Shown here: positions 59,955-64,000 of the stretch, in pieces | How the letters are laid out: every line of letters begins with the position of its first letter | Position numbering within the stretch: the first letter of the stretch is position 1 | Assembly: GCA_028622995.1 (NCBI GenBank) | Contig: JAJQJQ010000036.1 | Coordinates: 992,001 to 1,056,000 of the forward strand | DNA from: Panagrolaimus kolymaensis | Lineage: Eukaryota > Nematoda > Chromadorea > Rhabditida > Panagrolaimidae | Direction: 5' to 3' | Length of the DNA stretch: 64,000 nt | Program-made: the position numbers and the translations under genes | Notes under the pieces: model-generated | What the model saw: the letters and a program-made list of their open reading frames with translations, nothing else | Told to the model about the DNA's origin: nothing | Databases searched by the model: none

Positions 59955-60724
59955 AATAAAAAAAAATTAATATTCATTTTATCTTTCTTTTTTTTTTTTT
60001 GAAAATGGTGGTGACTCAACTCAAAAATTGCAAAAAAATTTTAAAAAGCGACAGAAGTGTTGCATCCATTTTAAGATTGTCTCAGTTTCACAGGATCCCT
60101 AAATTTTTTTAGTCGCTTTGTTAATTATTTATTATTGCCATTGTCTTCGTCAAACTCACTTTGAACTAACTTGAAAAAACGGTTAAAAAATTGTAACATG
60201 TCTAATAAAGTTTATTTTGAAAAAAGAAAGAAAGTTTTTAATTCAAGCTCCCTTGCTTCAATTTATCAAAATTAGCTAAATGACCCAAAAGGAAGGAGTT
60301 TCACTAATGAAAAAAGAATCAAGCGTTAGCAATACAAAAAAAATCAGGCAGCTTTAAGGTAAATAAAAATAAAATAAATTTAAAAATAATAAAGAAAAAT
60401 GAAACCAATTAAAAAAGTAATTACGGTTTCCAAGCATCTTTCCAAGATGATTCCTCAAAAAAAGGAATAAATTTTGAGACAATTTGTCTCTTACATGGAT
60501 TATTACGGTAAATGGCGCCATTTTTACACTTGCATAAAAATAATATTTTGAGATTCTTGATTTTCCTTGCTAACTTTTTTTGCAAAATACTTTTGAACAT
60601 TATCATCTTAATAGCAAACCCTTTATGTTTGTTCGATATCCGCGTTTAATCTGAATACACTTCCGCGCGTATTTCCTAAACTTTTCGATTCATTTATTTT
60701 TTATTTTTAGAGCTGTTAACAATC
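59955..60724. other. Intergenic region with one doubtful small ORF
   Basis: Poly(A) signals of the serpin lie near 59956 and 60203. On the minus strand 60421-60606 encodes 61 residues ending CKCKNGAIYRNNPCKRQI...WKDAWKP, with coding-like composition but no splice partner. The promoter of the next gene holds TCCGCG and CCGCGCG pockets and an acceptor TTTATTTTTAG (AG at 60709-60710) 14 nt before its ATG. Confidence 0.4.
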
Positions 60725-61853
60725 ATGGATAACTCTCGTGAACCAAATCGTAACCGCCTTCGATCAATTACCGATGATCAAGAAAATACTCCGCCATCAA
60801 CAATGTCTAAAGCAGCTTCTGATGGTCATCTTTCATTCTTCAAATCAGAATTTGAAAAGAAACTCAAAGATGTATGTTTACTTTTGATTTTGTTATGTTT
60901 AATTATCTTTCGTACTTTTTTAGATGGGAATTTTGGAACATAAACTTCAAGAATCTCAAAAACATGCAGCTGAACTCGAAAATGAAAATGTTCAAATGAA
61001 AGAAATCATCGAAAAGCAAAAAGCTGAAGAAAAGAAGTCTCTTGAACCTCTTGTTTTAAAGAAACTTTTTAAACTGAAAGAAGGAAATCTCTGGCATGGT
61101 TACAAGACTTTGAATGAAAATGAAGAACCAATTGTAATATGCATGATTGATTCCAAAAATTTACTTATCAATGGTGTCATTTTTGGTCCAGTTAAGAAAC
61201 TCGTTCTTGATGGTCTTCTTTCAACTTTTGATGCTGATCCATTTGAAGGCAATGCTGGTTCCTTTGAAGAAAATGATGAAATCATTTCGAATTTGCTCAA
61301 GAAAGTCAATTTTTGCGACCTCACTGATTTGTGCGTGGCTGAACAATATTTATCCTTAAGTGAATTTGAAAAGCTGGTTTCTTCTGGAACCATCAAAAAT
61401 TTTTATTTTGACTATGGTTGTATCCGCGATGACAAAGATGATATTATTACGTTTGAAAATATTCTTCAAAAGTTGCCAAATGTTGAAAAATTTGAGATGT
61501 AAGTTTTTATATCCCTTTAATTTTTCAAATCTATGTTTTAGGGACGGTACACTTACCAAAGGATCGTTTAAAACTCTCAATAAGCTAGTTCCATTTAAAA
61601 AGCTTCAAGTATTCAAGTTAACAAGTATTGATTATGGAGATTTTGATCGTCATTCTTTCAGTGTTTTTATGAAGGTGAGTAATATATTCTTCTTTATTTA
61701 TTGATGTTTATTGTTTTTTAGAACCATCCAAATACTCGTTTTACACTTTCGTTTCTTGTAAAATCTCGTCAAAAAGCTGAACTTGAAGCTATCAAAAAGA
61801 AGATTCTTGATGGTTGTCCTACTCCTGGTAAACTTGAAGTCAAGTTCCAATAA
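60725..61853 (+). CDS. Coiled-coil/leucine-rich family protein (328 aa)
   Basis: Exons 60725-60871, 60924-61498, 61542-61674 and 61722-61853 give 328 residues. The Arg/Asp/Ser-rich N-terminus is followed by a coiled coil (FFKSEFEKKLKD, ILEHKLQESQKHAAELENEN, MKEIIEKQKAEEKK). The core has VLKKLFKLKEGNLWHGYKTL, KKLVLDGLLSTFDADPFEG, CDLTDLCVAEQYLSLSEFEK, SGTIKNFYFDYGCIRDD, then KLVPFKKLQVFKLTSIDYGD and the last exon NHPNTRFTLSF. It is the closest paralogue of the 6617 gene by layout. The coiled-coil stretch MKEIIEKQK matches LKEIIEKQK there. Its 3' half and flank gave rise to the truncated copy at 52888. Confidence 0.87.
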
Positions 61854-62630
61854 TTTGTTTTTTATACATTGTTTGTTTTGTTTTTGTAACATTTTTTCGT
61901 TGTTCCTGTTTTTTTGAGTTATGAATAAATCTTTTGTTTGTTTACGGTTGCCATTGTAATGAATCTTTGCTTTGTGAAATTAGTAGAAAGTTTTATAATT
62001 TTGTGTGTAAACTTAGAGAATCTTTTTTGATTTCTCGAATTTGTTGAAAAGCTGAAACTATATTAAAGGATACATGATTGCCCGAGTTAAATCAGCAAGG
62101 ATGTTGCGAACATAGATAACAAATATGTTTGAATTCATAACCAACTAACTCCATTGTAAAGGTTTGGTTGGGTGCGTTGGAGATTGATCAATGCTGAAAG
62201 ATTCTTCATCGGTTAGCTATCTAACTTTATGAAGTACAGACAATTTAAGAAGCTGCTTAACATGATTGCTTGTTGTTGTATACATGAAACGGATTTTTTT
62301 TATGCGTTCAATCAGGAAGCTTCATAAATGGCCTCTAGTTTTAAAATTAAACTACATACATACAAACCTAGAAAGATTGTTTGTTGAACTTTTAACTTTC
62401 TTGATCAACAACTTTCCTATTTTTGTGTTTCTTTACAAATCCAAAATCATTAATTTTATTACTCAAAATAAAAAAAAAACGCGACGAAGAAGAAATACAT
62501 AAGTTAGTACAAAACGATTTTGTTTATGTTTTTTTTGGATACTCCTCACTTTCAAAAAATGAACGAACTCCCACCATTTTTTTCTTTCTATTATTTTTCT
62601 TTTTCTTCTCTCTGTTTATCCCGATATAGC
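61467..62630 (+). repeat. Segmental duplication, copy B (partner 52888-54405)
   Basis: Same landmarks as copy A without the MITE. It ends at CCCGATATAGC, exactly where minus-strand coding-like sequence begins. Confidence 0.88.
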
Positions 62631-62632
62631 CT

Positions 62633-62778
62633 TGCTCTGCAACAGTTATCATTGCTTCAGTGGCCATTCTTGAGGTTTCCGGATGGACGGCTAGTAACCC
62701 ATCATAAAGTGTGACTCCAATAGCATTTAAATTACGATAAAAAGCGGGTGATCTTTTGATTAATGTAAAGTGATACAT
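62633..62778 (-). pseudogene. Orphan coding fragment cut at the duplication breakpoint
   Basis: The minus strand from 62778 reads MYHFTLIKRSPAFYRNLNAI, then GVTLYDGLLAVHPETSRMAT and EAMITVAEQG. Codon use is good and there are none of the T-runs of the region. The frame ends at the point where copy B of the segmental duplication starts. No family was recognised. It looks like the remains of a gene interrupted by the duplication. Confidence 0.4.
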
Positions 62779-62800
62779 TGAGGGTTTCCATTTTTTTTAG

Positions 62801-62965
62801 CATCCTGGCCAATACAGTGGTTTCTTCGAAGTTACAATTTCTCTTCCCGAAAATGGTCATTTTCCTTGTGGTGATTTTGTAGATCTCACCTTTTTCATGG
62901 TAATGAAAAGCATAACTTGGGCTACAAAGCCTACCGATGTAACTCTTGAAGAATGTCCCAAATAA
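62801..62965 (+). CDS. Orphan terminal exon of an unidentified gene
   Basis: A strong acceptor (CATTTTTTTTAG) at 62800 is followed by 54 codons: HPGQYSGFFEVTISLPENG, HFPCGDFVDLTFFMVMKSIT and WATKPTDVTLEECPK, then stop. AATAAATAAA overlaps the stop as a poly(A) signal. It has the look of a last exon, but the DNA upstream is on the opposite strand or belongs to the duplication, so its 5' exons are missing. Product not recognised. Confidence 0.4.
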   Translation, partial: HPGQYSGFFEVTISLPENGHFPCGDFVDLTFFMVMKSITWATKPTDVTLEECPK

Positions 62966-63660
62966 ATAAAATCTATCGAACGAAAGAAGAAAATATTAAT
63001 AAAATATTCAAACAAAAAAAGTGGATAGGAAGAGAAAAGAAGAGCAGCCGTCACTTATAAATCGAGGATTGATGTGTGCGGATGAATAATAATAGTAAAG
63101 GAGACGAATTTTCACGTAAATAAAAGATAAAGATCAAATTAAAGGAAGAGAGAATAAACAGAAATGGAAGAAGGATCTTTTGTTGTTTTTGTTTACTAAA
63201 TGGCATTAGCCGTTTTTCAAAACGTTGTCATTTGCTTTTGCTTATTTTTTTTTTGTTCGGAGAAATATGTATGTAAAAAAATGATATCATCCAACATCAA
63301 AAAAAATTTTTTTTCTTGTGCATTTCTTTAATTTTTTTTTGTTAATATAAAATGTTTCTGATTCATTAATTAGTGTAGGAGCAAATATTTTGTAATTATT
63401 ACGTAATTTTTACGTAGGCAATAAAAAAAAATAAAATTATTTTTAAATGTTAAATTAAACTTTATTGACTCACATCAAAAGCAGCATTAAGCAATCATAA
63501 TTTTGAATCATCGCATTGAAGAAAAAAGAAATGCTTGCTTCAATTCAACAACTAAAAAAATATATATAAAAATTAAACAAAACTAAAAAACGTTGCTTCA
63601 AAACTTCGACATTCTCAGTTTTTTTAAATAATAATTTTTCTTGTTTAAAAAAAATAAAAA
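62966..63660. promoter_or_regulatory. Upstream region of the secreted peptide gene
   Basis: No gene is seen. TATATATAAAA occurs near 63560, about 100 nt upstream of the ATG at 63661, and may be a TATA element. An AATAAAAAAAAATAAAATT cluster at 63420 has no assigned gene. Confidence 0.4.
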
Positions 63661-63963
63661 ATGAAACAACAATTCTTTGTTTTATGTTTTTTGGTTTTAT
63701 TATTGGTTTTACAAACTTCTGGATTTTTATTTATTGGATCGAATAAAATTAATATGGCTCATCAATTTGCTAATTCTGAAATGAAACATCTTCGCCACAA
63801 ACGAAATTCATATAATAATTATAATAATGGAAATGGATATGGCAGTTATGGGGAAAGCAGTTATGAAAGTGATGAAAATCGAGAATATGTTGATGATGCC
63901 TTTGAAGGTCATAGAAGTCCTCCAATATTACCTCGTCAACCAGGGCCACGAAGAATGGGTTAA
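63661..63963 (+). CDS. Small secreted Tyr/Gly/Asn-rich peptide precursor (100 aa)
   Basis: Single exon with the stop 38 bases before the window end. A strong signal peptide (MKQQFFVLCFLVLLLVLQTS) precedes a short spacer and a dibasic cleavage site (RHKRN). The remainder is a mature stretch rich in Tyr, Asn, Gly and Ser (SYNNYNNGNGYGSYGESSYE), then an acidic part and a Pro/Arg tail (PPILPRQPGPRRMG). Layout resembles nematode neuropeptide-like or antimicrobial YG-rich precursors. A cuticle or matrix peptide is also possible. There are no cysteines after the signal peptide. Confidence 0.7.
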   Translation: MKQQFFVLCFLVLLLVLQTSGFLFIGSNKINMAHQFANSEMKHLRHKRNSYNNYNNGNGYGSYGESSYESDENREYVDDAFEGHRSPPILPRQPGPRRMG

Positions 63964-64000
63964 TAAAAACAAAACCAAAAAGCAAATTGTTGTTGTAATA

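Noticed and set aside
1..64000. CRISPR arrays, bacterial operons or horizontally acquired bacterial genes
   Set aside because: No spaced direct repeats of that kind. All recognisable genes are eukaryotic and nearly all have spliceosomal introns.

Overview
The window reads as nuclear DNA of a nematode, most likely a clade IV panagrolaimid (Panagrolaimus/Panagrellus-like). The evidence is very AT-rich sequence, many short introns (about 45-60 nt) with GT...TTTTAG/TTTCAG ends, likely spliced-leader acceptors just upstream of several start codons, AATAAA signals close to stops, and a large lineage-type family of F-box-like/leucine-rich proteins. Every recognisable gene has introns except one small secreted-peptide gene, so a bacterial origin is excluded. 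The species assignment is inference.

Layout. (1) 1-8.1 kb: a head-to-tail cluster of the lineage-specific family. It holds the 3' half of one gene, a truncated tandem copy, and three full genes with coiled-coil N-termini and a shared leucine-rich C-terminal core. (2) 8.5-9.9 kb: a minus-strand secreted protein with two C-type-lectin-like domains, then a stop-interrupted family pseudogene (10.6-11.1 kb). (3) 11.1-36.9 kb: about 26 kb of very AT-rich desert with almost no credible coding sequence. It contains a 677-bp tandem duplication, a hAT-type non-autonomous element with an 8-bp target duplication, a TTAA-flanked fold-back MITE, a Helitron-like 3' terminus, a long inverted repeat of about 1.1 kb, a minisatellite, and one isolated coding-looking minus-strand exon. 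(4) 36.9-45.0 kb: a nine-exon BTB/POZ plus five-C2H2-zinc-finger transcription factor whose last intron holds a second Helitron-like, G-rich insertion. (5) 45.7-51.5 kb: conserved housekeeping genes. AAR2 (U5 snRNP assembly) and the oligosaccharyltransferase 48-kDa subunit lie in the same orientation with 229 bp between them, a candidate operon. ISCU is divergent from them. (6) 51.8-54.4 kb: an F-box-like family gene, a truncated family copy, and a segmental duplication interrupted by a 176-bp hAT MITE. (7) 54.9-60 kb: a small Cys-rich single-pass membrane protein, a four-helix membrane protein and a serpin. (8) 60.7-64 kb: another full coiled-coil/leucine-rich family member, the MITE-free partner of the segmental duplication, two orphan coding fragments at its breakpoint, and a small secreted peptide gene.

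Coherent gene-to-gene relationships are limited. AAR2 and DDOST may be co-transcribed. The family genes share the same last two intron positions and were clearly built by local duplication, while their N-termini differ (F-box-like or coiled coil). The part most worth following up is this family: the same C-terminal recognition-type core carried on different N-terminal modules, with truncated, internally duplicated and dispersed copies in one window. The product names of AAR2, DDOST, ISCU, the serpin and the BTB-zinc finger protein are firm. The family and membrane proteins are described from sequence only.
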